Assembly (NCBI GenBank): GCA_036389695.1
Contig: DASVWG010000532.1
Coordinates: forward strand, 1 to 24,815
Length of the DNA stretch: 24,815 nucleotides
Reading direction: 5' to 3'
DNA from: JALZHR01 sp036389695
GTDB lineage: Bacteria > Acidobacteriota > Blastocatellia > Pyrinomonadales > Pyrinomonadaceae
The notes under the pieces were generated by a model that made no database searches, was not told the origin of the DNA, and saw nothing but the letters and a program-made list of their open reading frames with translations. The position numbers were made by a program, and so were the translations under genes. Every line of letters starts with the position of its first letter. Position 1 is the stretch's first letter. Of this stretch, positions 12,275-20,294 are shown piece after piece.

Positions 12275-15022
12275 TTATTTTTTTGCCTTTTGCGGATTCC
12301 CACTTTTCGGCAAGCTCAAAAGATTCGCAAAAATTCGATACGCGCCGGGAACGCCCGCCGGAAGCTGCCGGAAAAAGGCGTAGGAAGTGTAAATGTATTT
12401 TCCCTTTCCGATTTCCGCAACGACTAAACCGCCTTTATTTTCCGCTTCATTGGCGTCGTGCGCTTCGAGCAGCGGTTTATAATTCGCGTCAAACGTCGTG
12501 AAACTGTAAAGATTTCTTTCCTGCACCCAATTTTCAAAATCTTCATCCGCAATTTTATTTGGAAAATTAAAAACGGGATTCTGCGGCTCTAAAATCGAAA
12601 CTCGCGCATTTTCGTCTGCGACGCGCGCGCCGATTTTTGCCGGAAAAGGCAGTAAATTTTCGTATTCGGGACGCTGATACTGGACGATTAAATTTCCGCC
12701 GTTGCGAACGTATTCGAGGACTCTCTGATTATTTGAAATCAAATCCTGCCGCACTTGAAAGGCGCGAATGCCGACGACAATCACGTCGAAACGCGCCAGA
12801 TTGCCGCTCGCTAAATCGTTTTCATTCAACATCTGGACGCTGAAGCCCATCTGCTGAATCGCTTCCGGCACGGCATCGCCGCTGCCCATTATGTAACCGA
12901 CTTTGACAGGCGCGGATTTTAAATCAAAGACGTTGACGGCGGTTTCGGCGGGCGTGTAAAAACGATGCGTTCGGATATGCGGGTAGGCGAGCGTGTGCAT
13001 TTCCTGCGTGAATTTTTCGCCGCTTGCCAGCATCGCTTCCGCGCCGATTTTATAACTTGCCAGCGTAAAAGTCACCGGTATTGTCACGTCGAAAACGATT
13101 GATGTTTTCGCGCCTTTCGTTTTCAAATCGAAATCCGCCGCTGCCGGACTTGCCTTCCAGCGTTCGGGCAGATTCAGTTTCGCCTGTCCTTTGATTTCGC
13201 CCGACGAATTATTCGTCACGCTCATCGTAATCTGCCGTTTTTTGTTTCCGCCCAGCGGGATAATCAAAAGCTTCTGGTCGAGACTCAAGGAAACTTTCGG
13301 CACGACGTTCAAATCGCGCCGCACTTCGCCGCGCACGTCGTCGGCGTAACGATATTCGAGCGTTTGACTTAAAAAAACCGGTTCGCCGTTAATCTCCAAA
13401 TTCACCGCGCCATACGCCAGCGGATATTGAAAAGGCTGGTTCCGGCTCGATAAATCCTGCACGGCGTAAAGATAATTCGCGCGCGGCGCTTTAAGAAAAT
13501 AAGGCTGCGTCAATTCCGTGCCATATGGCACGCTGACATTGAAATAAGCGGCTTGGACGGCTTTTTCGCGCGAGAAAGCGACAAATGCGGAAGAATCGTT
13601 TTTAGGTTCTTCCGCCGACGCAATTTTCACCCCTCGCTGAAAGTGTAATGGACGGAGATTGATTTGCTCGACCTTAATATTCGGATTTTCAGGATAAAAA
13701 ACCTTGACCGACGCCGTAAAAGTTTCATTCGGCGCGACGGTTTCGCGGTCGGCTAAAGCCTCGATTTGAATTCCCGCCGCCAGCTTTATGGCTTCGGTAA
13801 ATTGATTCAGTTTTTCATTTGCGATGAAAAAAATGTGGTCTTCAATCGTCCTTCTTTCGTCAAATTCTTTTCCTCTTTCGACTTTGACGGCAGAGAGGTA
13901 ACCGGAAAACAATTCATCGGCGGCTTTACTGCCGCGCGCCAGAGCGGACACGATTTTTTGCGGCTCGTTCGGATTATATTCTTTGGCGGCGCGCTCGGCT
14001 GATTCCCGTATCGTTTTTAAACGCGCTTTGGTATCTTCGCCGACCGCATTGTAATCTTTGCCGAACAATCTCGGAATGTTCTCTAAAGAAGTGTCGATGC
14101 CGTCAAAAACGCTCGTTTCTTTTTCGACTTTCGGAACTTTGCTTTCAATCAGATTCAAGCCCGAAAAACGCTCGCCTTTCAGCTCCAGGACGCCTTGTTC
14201 CTGCGTTTTGTGCTGGCTTCTGCCTTCCATCGCGATTTCAAAAAAGGAACGTCCGAGCAGATAATCGTATCTGCCCGTGTTCAGACGCAAAGTCGGCACA
14301 GCCTGCGAGCGAAAGCCTTGCGAAACATAGAATTTTAAAACCTGCCACGGCGCGCCCGCGTCTTTGCATTGACCGGCATCGGCGGCGGCTTTGACGGCTA
14401 GCGGCGCGATGTAACCGGCGAATTGATGCTGCCCGTGACCGTCCGCCGGAGTTCCCGTAAAGCGCGAAATGACGACGAGCGGGCGAAAACGACGGATAGC
14501 GCTGACCGCATCGCACAAAATTATTTTTTCGTCCCATTTCGCTCGCGCTTCTTCCAGAGTTTTGGAAAAACCGTAATCGAAAGCGCGCGTGAAATACTGC
14601 TCCGCGCCGTCCAGCCGACGCGCCTGCAAAAGCTCTTCGGTGCGGATTACGCCCAGAGATTCAAACAATTCCGAGCCGATAATATTCTGCCCGCCGTCGC
14701 CGCGCGTCAAAGACAGATAAGCCGTCCGCGCATTTTCGCCGCGCGCCAGATATGCCAGCAGCGCCGAATCTTCGTCGTCCGGGTGCGCGCCGATGTGCAT
14801 TACGCTGGCGGTCGTGTTTAATCTTTTGAGAAGCTGGCTTAAACCGACTGCGCCGTAATCGTAAACGGGGCGAACCTGCGCGGAAATTTCTCGCAAAGGC
14901 GCAAAGAGGCAAAGCGAAATTAACCACAGATGCACGCAGATAAACACAGATATTTTTTTAATCTGAAATCTGAAATCCGAAATCTGAAATCTTGTTTTGT
15001 ATATGAGTTTATCTTTGTTCAT
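12275..15022 (-). CDS. Large exported PIG-L (LmbE-like) deacetylase-family protein
   Basis: About 915 residues. A signal peptide (residues ~22-48: KK, a hydrophobic stretch, ISA|Q) is followed by a PIG-L domain with zinc motif AHPDDE near residue 75 and the second ligand motif HGQHQ. PIG-L enzymes deacetylate N-acetylglucosaminyl groups. The middle looks like beta-sandwich repeats, including a NEW3-like segment (residues ~550-650). The C-terminus (GYIMGSGDAVPEAIQQMGF to IVQYQRPE) resembles a ThuA/amidotransferase-like Rossmann fold. The ATG at 15022 overlaps the permease stop by 14 bases; ATGs at 15040 and 15058 are deeper in that gene. Unusually, the signal peptide is encoded by stacked short repeats. 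The substrate is unknown. Confidence 0.85.
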   Translation of the reverse strand: MNKDKLIYKTRFQISDFRFQIKKISVFICVHLWLISLCLFAPLREISAQVRPVYDYGAVGLSQLLKRLNTTASVMHIGAHPDDEDSALLAYLARGENARTAYLSLTRGDGGQNIIGSELFESLGVIRTEELLQARRLDGAEQYFTRAFDYGFSKTLEEARAKWDEKIILCDAVSAIRRFRPLVVISRFTGTPADGHGQHQFAGYIAPLAVKAAADAGQCKDAGAPWQVLKFYVSQGFRSQAVPTLRLNTGRYDYLLGRSFFEIAMEGRSQHKTQEQGVLELKGERFSGLNLIESKVPKVEKETSVFDGIDTSLENIPRLFGKDYNAVGEDTKARLKTIRESAERAAKEYNPNEPQKIVSALARGSKAADELFSGYLSAVKVERGKEFDERRTIEDHIFFIANEKLNQFTEAIKLAAGIQIEALADRETVAPNETFTASVKVFYPENPNIKVEQINLRPLHFQRGVKIASAEEPKNDSSAFVAFSREKAVQAAYFNVSVPYGTELTQPYFLKAPRANYLYAVQDLSSRNQPFQYPLAYGAVNLEINGEPVFLSQTLEYRYADDVRGEVRRDLNVVPKVSLSLDQKLLIIPLGGNKKRQITMSVTNNSSGEIKGQAKLNLPERWKASPAAADFDLKTKGAKTSIVFDVTIPVTFTLASYKIGAEAMLASGEKFTQEMHTLAYPHIRTHRFYTPAETAVNVFDLKSAPVKVGYIMGSGDAVPEAIQQMGFSVQMLNENDLASGNLARFDVIVVGIRAFQVRQDLISNNQRVLEYVRNGGNLIVQYQRPEYENLLPFPAKIGARVADENARVSILEPQNPVFNFPNKIADEDFENWVQERNLYSFTTFDANYKPLLEAHDANEAENKGGLVVAEIGKGKYIYTSYAFFRQLPAGVPGAYRIFANLLSLPKSGNPQKAKK
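14893..14994 (-). repeat. Composite short-repeat block (8-, 10- and 7-bp units) encoding a signal peptide
   Basis: Reading the + strand: three octamers at 14893-14916 (gcaaaggc, gcaaagag, gcaaagcg), three decamers at 14921-14950 (taaccacaga, tgcacgcaga, taaacacaga), then five heptamers at 14960-14994 (aatctga with variants). Three unrelated unit lengths stand side by side. On the minus strand they encode residues about 10-44 of the PIG-L protein, including the hydrophobic core of its signal peptide. Confidence 0.88.
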
Positions 15023-16499
15023 CTGTAGACAAATCTCCATCTGCCGTTTCTCCCACAATTTTTTCGCCGAACGGAAATTCGCCGCGTTTATAAGAGCGAA
15101 TGAGATAAATTATCAAGCCTAAAATAATCAAAACGGCGGCGTATTTCACTTCCTTCTGGAAATTCTGGCGCATAAATAGCACGTATAAAAATCCGACGAT
15201 GGCGACTAGAGCCGGAAGCGGGTAAAGCCACATTTTAAACGGTCTGGGAAAATCTTTGCGCGTCTGGCGCAGGATTATCACGCCGACGATTTGCGCTAAG
15301 AATTGAATGATAATGCGGATGACGACGAGCGCCGCGATGACGTCAGCCAGCTTCAGAAAACAAAACAGCGCCGCGATGCCGCCCATTATCAAAAGCGAAA
15401 CGTATGGAAAGCGATGTTTCGGGTGAATTTTTGAAAAAACCTTGAAATAATTTCCGTCTAAGGAAGCCGCGTAAGGCACGCGCGAATAACCGAGCAGAAG
15501 CGAAAAGACGGACGAAAACGCCGTCCACATAATCAGCAAAGTCGCAATCACGCCCGCCGTGCTGCCGTAAAGCCGCTCGATAAAAACCGAAATCACAAAA
15601 CGCCGCGCGTCGGAATTAGCCGTTTCCATAAACTCGCGCCACGGGATGACGCCGAGAATGGAGATGTTCATCACGATATAAATCGCCGAGACCGCCAGAA
15701 TCGAAAGGATAATCGAGCGCGGAATAGTTTTTTCCGGCTCTTTGACTTCGCCCGCAAAAAAATTGACGTTGTAATAGCCCCAGTAATCGTAAACCGCGAT
15801 AAGCAAAGCCGAGCCTAAGCCGAGAAAAAATTCCGGTCGCAAAGTAAAAGCGTCGGGCGGAAAATCAAACGCCAGCGCCGCGTTGAAATTCGTCAGACCG
15901 GCAAAGATAATCCAGACAATCGTCAGCATCACGCCGAGCCAGAGAAATTTTCCGAATTTTTCGATAATCGTGATTTTCCGGTAAAGCAGAAAAACGCAGA
16001 ACAGGCAGATGCCGATGGCGACAAACGTGCCGTAAGAAGCCAGCACGCTCGCGCTCAAATCGCCGAGCAGCGGAACCGGCAAAACGAAATCTTTCTGAAA
16101 AAGCGTCTGCCCCAAATCGGGGAAAATGTAGGTCGCGTAAAGCGCGAAACCGAGACAGCCCGAAGCCATCGAAAGCGGCGCGCTGAACTGCAACTGCCAG
16201 ATAAACAAAAACGACATCATTCGTCCCAGACGCCGTTTGCCGTAAATTTCCTGCAAATAATTATAAGGTCCGCCGGATTTCGGCATCGCCGCGCCGAGCT
16301 CCGCCCAGACCAAACCGTCGCAAATAACCAAAAGCGCTCCCGCAATCCAGCCAATCATTGCCTGCGGTCCGCCCATCGCGGCGATAATCAGAGGCATCGT
16401 GATAAACGGTCCGACGCCAATCATATCAATCATATTCAGCGTCGTCGCGCCTGACACGCCGACGGCGCGAATCAATTCGGGTTTTTCATTTTCAGCCAT
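15009..16499 (-). CDS. APC-superfamily amino-acid permease
   Basis: A 496-residue polytopic inner-membrane transporter with about 12 hydrophobic segments. The first contains DMIGVGPFITMP, the glycine-rich unwound helix where APC carriers bind the amino-acid backbone. SGGPYNYLQEIYG after TM2 is another family hallmark. It probably imports or exchanges an amino acid using a proton or another amino acid; the specificity cannot be inferred. It starts 11 bases after the PIN toxin stop and its stop overlaps the PIG-L start by 14 bases, so it is cotranscribed with both. Confidence 0.93.
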   Translation of the reverse strand: MAENEKPELIRAVGVSGATTLNMIDMIGVGPFITMPLIIAAMGGPQAMIGWIAGALLVICDGLVWAELGAAMPKSGGPYNYLQEIYGKRRLGRMMSFLFIWQLQFSAPLSMASGCLGFALYATYIFPDLGQTLFQKDFVLPVPLLGDLSASVLASYGTFVAIGICLFCVFLLYRKITIIEKFGKFLWLGVMLTIVWIIFAGLTNFNAALAFDFPPDAFTLRPEFFLGLGSALLIAVYDYWGYYNVNFFAGEVKEPEKTIPRSIILSILAVSAIYIVMNISILGVIPWREFMETANSDARRFVISVFIERLYGSTAGVIATLLIMWTAFSSVFSLLLGYSRVPYAASLDGNYFKVFSKIHPKHRFPYVSLLIMGGIAALFCFLKLADVIAALVVIRIIIQFLAQIVGVIILRQTRKDFPRPFKMWLYPLPALVAIVGFLYVLFMRQNFQKEVKYAAVLIILGLIIYLIRSYKRGEFPFGEKIVGETADGDLSTDEQR

Positions 16500-16510
16500 T
16501 TGATTAAAGA

Positions 16511-16918
16511 CTAATTTATCGAAACAATTTTAACTTCTTTGACCTGGCTCAGCGGCGACGTGGAGCGTTCAGCCGTAATGAATTCGTCGGCTTCAGCGAT
16601 TATCGCCGCCGCGATGTGAAGCGCATCCATTCCGTTTAATCCGTATTTTTCGGCTAAGCTTTCCGCCTCGCTGACAATTTTTTTTAAATCGTCAATCCAC
16701 TCGTCTACATTTTCAAAAAAGGCGGCGTAAAAAGCCGTTTCGTCAGCGTTTTTGTGAAAGACGGCTTTCGGCTTGACTTCCAGACGAACAAAAGGCGAAG
16801 AAACAAATTCGCGCTCAGCCTCGCTCAAAATTGTTAACGATTTTATTCGCAAAACCGTAATACCGCGCCAACCCGCCCGCAAAATACTTGAATCAACGAA
16901 ACTTTTCGTTTTATTCAT
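16511..16918 (-). CDS. PIN-domain toxin (VapC-like)
   Basis: A 135-residue PIN-fold protein, probably an Mg-dependent ribonuclease toxin. Acidic residues expected to hold the metal are D9 (FVDSSIL), E47 (VRLEVKP) and D98 (MDALHIAAA). The fourth place, usually TxD, reads TAE (E117), a conservative substitution. The ATG at 16918 was chosen because it overlaps the preceding antitoxin stop by 8 bases (ATGAATAA), typical translational coupling, and puts the catalytic D at residue 9. A start at 16966 is possible but runs inside the antitoxin. Confidence 0.85.
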   Translation of the reverse strand: MNKTKSFVDSSILRAGWRGITVLRIKSLTILSEAEREFVSSPFVRLEVKPKAVFHKNADETAFYAAFFENVDEWIDDLKKIVSEAESLAEKYGLNGMDALHIAAAIIAEADEFITAERSTSPLSQVKEVKIVSIN

Positions 16919-17114
16919 ACCGGCTTCTTCCGAGTTCCGACATAATTTCTTCCGCATCCAAAACACTTACACCGCTTTCCAAGCCTTTCCGTGAAAGCTG
17001 CGAAAGAGTTTTTCCTAATTCGGTTTGAGGTTTAAGGTTTTGTATTTTCTCGCGTAACTTCTCGATTTCTTCTGTCTGTGTAGCTTTATTCGATTTTCTT
17101 TTCCCGCGAATCAT
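16911..17114 (-). CDS. Small antitoxin partner of the PIN protein
   Basis: A 67-residue charged protein directly upstream of, and overlapping, the PIN gene. A basic N-terminus (MIRGKRKSNK) is followed by a heptad-like helix (EEIEKLREKIQNL), then a C-terminal part ending in an acidic/hydrophobic helix (LDAEEIMSELGRSRYE), the usual toxin-binding end of type II antitoxins. No known DNA-binding fold can be named with confidence. AAGGAG lies ten bases before the ATG. Position, size and the 8-base overlap are the main evidence for the antitoxin role. Confidence 0.75.
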   Translation of the reverse strand: MIRGKRKSNKATQTEEIEKLREKIQNLKPQTELGKTLSQLSRKGLESGVSVLDAEEIMSELGRSRYE

Positions 17115-17140
17115 AAAGCGGTTTCTCCTTTCCCTTTTAA

Positions 17141-18292
17141 TTAAGCGTTCTGCATCTGTCGTTTCTCGCTCTGCGCCAGAATCTTTTCGTAAAACTTAAT
17201 GTATTGCGGAATGATAAGCTCCGAGCCGTAGCGCGAGACGGCGGATTCGCGGGCTTTTTCGCCGAAGCTTTGGCGCAGTTCTTCGTCTTTTAAAAACCGC
17301 ATCACGTCGTCCGACATTTTTTCGACGTCGCCGATGTCGCTCAAAAATCCGGTTTCGCCTTCGGTGACGACTTCCGGGATGCCGCCGATGCGCGTGGCGA
17401 TGACGGGAACTTCGCAGGCTTCGGCTTCGAGCGCCGCCAAGCCGAAAGATTCCAGTTCCGAAGGCAGCAGAAAAACGTCGGCGATGCCGAGATAATCGGG
17501 AATATTCGCCTGTTTGCCGACAAAAATCGTTTCGTCTTTGACGTCGAGCTGCTCGGCGCGATAGAGGCAAGCCGAGCGTTCGGGTCCGTCGCCGACCATA
17601 ATCAATTTCGCTTTTCCGCCTTTTTCCTTCACTTTCGCTAAAATTTCGACGCAATCGACCGGACGCTTGACGGCGCGAAAATTGGAAACGTGGACGAGCA
17701 GTTTTTCGCCGTTCGGCGCAAGCTCGTCGCGCAGGGGCGAGGCGGGAATATGCTTGTAATGACAGCCGCAGATAAAATTCGGAATAACCTCGATTTCGTC
17801 AAAATCGAAGGTTTCGATGGTCGCTTTTTGCAGAAATTTTGACACGGCGGTCACGCCGTCCGATTGCTGCAGCCCGTAACGCGTAATCGGCAGATAGCTG
17901 CGGTCGGCGCCGACCAAAGTGATGTCCGTTCCGTGCAAAGTCGTGATAACGGGAACATAGCGTTTTTGCTTGATTGATTCGCGCGCCAGAATCGCGCTGA
18001 TGGAATGCGGAATCGCGTAATGAACGTGCAGAAGGTCGAGTTTTTCCGAGCGCGCGACGGTCGCCATTTTCGTCGCCAGCGCCAAATCATACGGCTGATG
18101 CTCGAAAAGCGAATAAGACATCATCTCGACTTCGTGAAAATGCACGCGTTCATTGAGCTCCGTCAGGCGCGTCGGCAGCATCGACGAGATAAAATGGACG
18201 TTGTGACCGCGCGCGGCAAGCTCGCGCCCGAGCTCCGAGCCGACAATTCCGCTTCCGCCGTAAGTTGGATAAACCGTGATTCCGATGTTCAT
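17141..18292 (-). CDS. bshA: N-acetyl-alpha-D-glucosaminyl L-malate synthase
   Basis: A 383-residue GT4 glycosyltransferase joining UDP-GlcNAc to L-malate, the first step of bacillithiol synthesis in the cytoplasm. Characteristic BshA blocks are YPTYGGSG (8-15), HYAIPHS, LHGTDITLVG (119-128), HVSNFRAVKR (201-210) and the EX7E pair E281/E289 in PSELESFGLAALEA. Length matches the family. No Shine-Dalgarno precedes the ATG; a TATAAT lies only nine bases upstream. It heads a minus-strand unit followed after 26 bases by the toxin-antitoxin pair, then the permease and PIG-L genes. bshB and bshC of normal size are not in the window. Confidence 0.95.
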   Translation of the reverse strand: MNIGITVYPTYGGSGIVGSELGRELAARGHNVHFISSMLPTRLTELNERVHFHEVEMMSYSLFEHQPYDLALATKMATVARSEKLDLLHVHYAIPHSISAILARESIKQKRYVPVITTLHGTDITLVGADRSYLPITRYGLQQSDGVTAVSKFLQKATIETFDFDEIEVIPNFICGCHYKHIPASPLRDELAPNGEKLLVHVSNFRAVKRPVDCVEILAKVKEKGGKAKLIMVGDGPERSACLYRAEQLDVKDETIFVGKQANIPDYLGIADVFLLPSELESFGLAALEAEACEVPVIATRIGGIPEVVTEGETGFLSDIGDVEKMSDDVMRFLKDEELRQSFGEKARESAVSRYGSELIIPQYIKFYEKILAQSEKRQMQNA

Positions 18293-18641
18293 AAATGCTT
18301 TATTATACCGATAGTTACTTAGTTTTATAGAGTGTATATTGTAAGCCTTAATTTACTCAAAATCACTCTCTAACAGCATATAACAGATACATTCCGAGAT
18401 ACAGCCTCTTGAAAACGAATCTGATTTTCTCTTGACACTGCGAGTTTAAATGTTAAACTCTTAACACCGCCACTACCGGCAGCTTTGAAAATCTTACCAT
18501 TTTCAAATGCTTTATTTTTACACAAAATCATTTATTTTAGGCTTTAATCTTAGAAAGCTTTCAGCTTGCAGGCTTTCATTGCATCTATACCGGCTTGATA
18601 TATTATCGGCAAATAAAAATTAATTCTCAGGAGTACATAGC
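18293..18641. other. Divergent intergenic region between bshA and the M4 peptidase gene
   Basis: 349 bases without a gene. The left end holds the bshA promoter candidates. For the peptidase there are two: TTGACA (18432-18437), 16 bases, TAAACT (18454-18459); and a nearer one, TTGCAT (18579-18584), 16 bases, TATTAT (18601-18606). Between them is an 8-bp perfect hairpin, tttgaaaa/ttttcaaa, at 18484-18507. AGGAG at 18629-18633 serves the GTG start. Nothing else is recognised. Confidence 0.55.
18302..18360 (-). promoter_or_regulatory. Promoter candidates for bshA
   Basis: On the minus strand a perfect TATAAT (18307-18302) ends nine bases before the bshA ATG and would give an almost leaderless mRNA. 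Further upstream TTGAGT (18360-18355), a 16-base gap and TATACA (18338-18333) form a second candidate with a leader of roughly 35 bases. Neither leader has a Shine-Dalgarno site. Confidence 0.45.
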
Positions 18642-20294
18642 GTGAAAAAATTTCTAAGTATTATGGCGCTGCTTGTTTTAGCGGTTTCCGCTTTTCTCTC
18701 GACCTCTGACACGGCGAGCGCAGGCAAAACCCTTTTCGGTAAAGGCACCCCCGACGAAATCGAAAAAGCCAAGCAAAAAAGCTTAAGCGTAATAAAAGAT
18801 AAAGCCGCCCGTCGCGGCATCAGTAATGATAACGACTTTAAAGTCAAAAAAGTCGATATCGACAAGCTGAGCATGGCTCATACGCGTTTTCAGCAGACGA
18901 TTAACAACGTTCCGGTCTGGGAAGGCGAGGCAATCGTTCACCTTAACGCGGACGGCGAATTAAAAAGCGTGACCGACGATTTAAAAGCAAACATAGCGGT
19001 CAGCACGCAGCCGAATTTTTCGGCAGCCGAAGCGCTGAATTTCGCTAAATCGTTTGCCGGACTTTCCAATTCCACACGTTCCAAAGGCTCAAGCGAAGTG
19101 ACGAAAATCGACCTCTGGATTTATCGCGCCGAAGACCGCGACCATTTAACCTACCGCGTCGAGATGCAGAACGTGGAAAACACGGATAATCCGTCGGTTC
19201 CGGTCGTTTTCGTTGACGCGCAGACGGGCGAGAAGGTTTTCGAATACAACAATCTGCAAACCGGCACCGGCTCGTCGCTCTACAGCGGCACAATAACCAT
19301 CAATACCAGCTCGGCTGGCGGCACGTTCTATATGGAAGATTTAACCCGCCGTCAGGGAACCTTAGATATGAGGACGACCGGCAACACGATGTTCGGCACG
19401 GGCGGCAAAATGTATCGCTTTACCGGCACGGACGACATCTGGAATGCGACGAATGAGCGCGCCGGAGTTGACGCCCATCTCGGCGCGGCGACAACGTATG
19501 ATTATTACCTGAACGTCCACGGACGCAACGGCATCGACGGCAACGGCGGTCCGAGAACGGTTGCGGCGGGCGCGAACAGCTCGGTCAGCCTGATTGCTTC
19601 CAGAGTTCACTTCGGCAGAAATTACAACAACGCTTTCTGGCTGAACAATCAGATGTCGTATGGCGACGGCGACGGCTCGCAGTTTTCGCCGCTGGTCACG
19701 CTCGATATTGCCGGACACGAAATGACGCACGGCGTCACCGAATATACGGCGAATCTGACTTATTCAAACGAATCGGGCGCGCTGAACGAATCGATTTCCG
19801 ACGTTTTCGGTGTTTTGGTTGAACTGTATGCCGACGGCGGCGTGGTTTCGGCTAACACCTGGAAAATCGGCGAAGATGCTTACACGCCTTCAGTCTCCGG
19901 CGACGCGCTTCGCTATATGGACAACCCGCACTTAGCCGGAAATTACGGTTATACGACTAACGACGACCCCGACCATTATTCCGAACGTTACACGGGAACC
20001 AGTGATTCGGGCGGCGTTCACATCAATTCCGGCATTCCCAACCACGTGTTTTATCTGGCGGCAAACGGCGGCACGCATCACCTGAGCGGCGTTACCGTTT
20101 CGGGAATGGGCGCGAATGATGCAGGAAAAATCTGGTATCGCGCTCTGACCGTCTATATGACCACGGGCACGAATTTCGCGGGCGCGAGAACGGCGATGCT
20201 GAACGCGGCAGCCGACCTCTTCGGCGCGGGCAGCGCGCAATACAACACGACTGGCAGAGCGTGGTGTGCCGTCGGCGTCGGCGCTTGTTTGTAA
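18642..20294 (+). CDS. Secreted M4-family (thermolysin-like) metallopeptidase
   Basis: A 550-residue zinc endopeptidase precursor. Signal peptide MKKFLSIM to TASA|GK (about residue 27); an FTP/PepSY-type propeptide to about residue 210 that keeps the enzyme inactive; then the catalytic domain. Zinc ligands are H359 and H363 in HEMTH with E360 as catalytic base, and E383 in GALNESISD. The transition-state histidine is H460 in DSGGVHINSG. The C-terminal end (WCAVGVGACL) lies right after the core, so no PPC or secretion domain is attached. The start is a GTG eight bases after AGGAG. It is expected outside the cell or in the periplasm, degrading proteins for nutrition. Confidence 0.95.
   Translation: MKKFLSIMALLVLAVSAFLSTSDTASAGKTLFGKGTPDEIEKAKQKSLSVIKDKAARRGISNDNDFKVKKVDIDKLSMAHTRFQQTINNVPVWEGEAIVHLNADGELKSVTDDLKANIAVSTQPNFSAAEALNFAKSFAGLSNSTRSKGSSEVTKIDLWIYRAEDRDHLTYRVEMQNVENTDNPSVPVVFVDAQTGEKVFEYNNLQTGTGSSLYSGTITINTSSAGGTFYMEDLTRRQGTLDMRTTGNTMFGTGGKMYRFTGTDDIWNATNERAGVDAHLGAATTYDYYLNVHGRNGIDGNGGPRTVAAGANSSVSLIASRVHFGRNYNNAFWLNNQMSYGDGDGSQFSPLVTLDIAGHEMTHGVTEYTANLTYSNESGALNESISDVFGVLVELYADGGVVSANTWKIGEDAYTPSVSGDALRYMDNPHLAGNYGYTTNDDPDHYSERYTGTSDSGGVHINSGIPNHVFYLAANGGTHHLSGVTVSGMGANDAGKIWYRALTVYMTTGTNFAGARTAMLNAAADLFGAGSAQYNTTGRAWCAVGVGACL

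Noticed and set aside
15023..15058. Earlier ATG starts for the PIG-L protein at 15040 and 15058
   Set aside because: They lie deeper in the permease gene and lengthen an already long pre-signal region; the 14-base overlap at 15022 is more natural.
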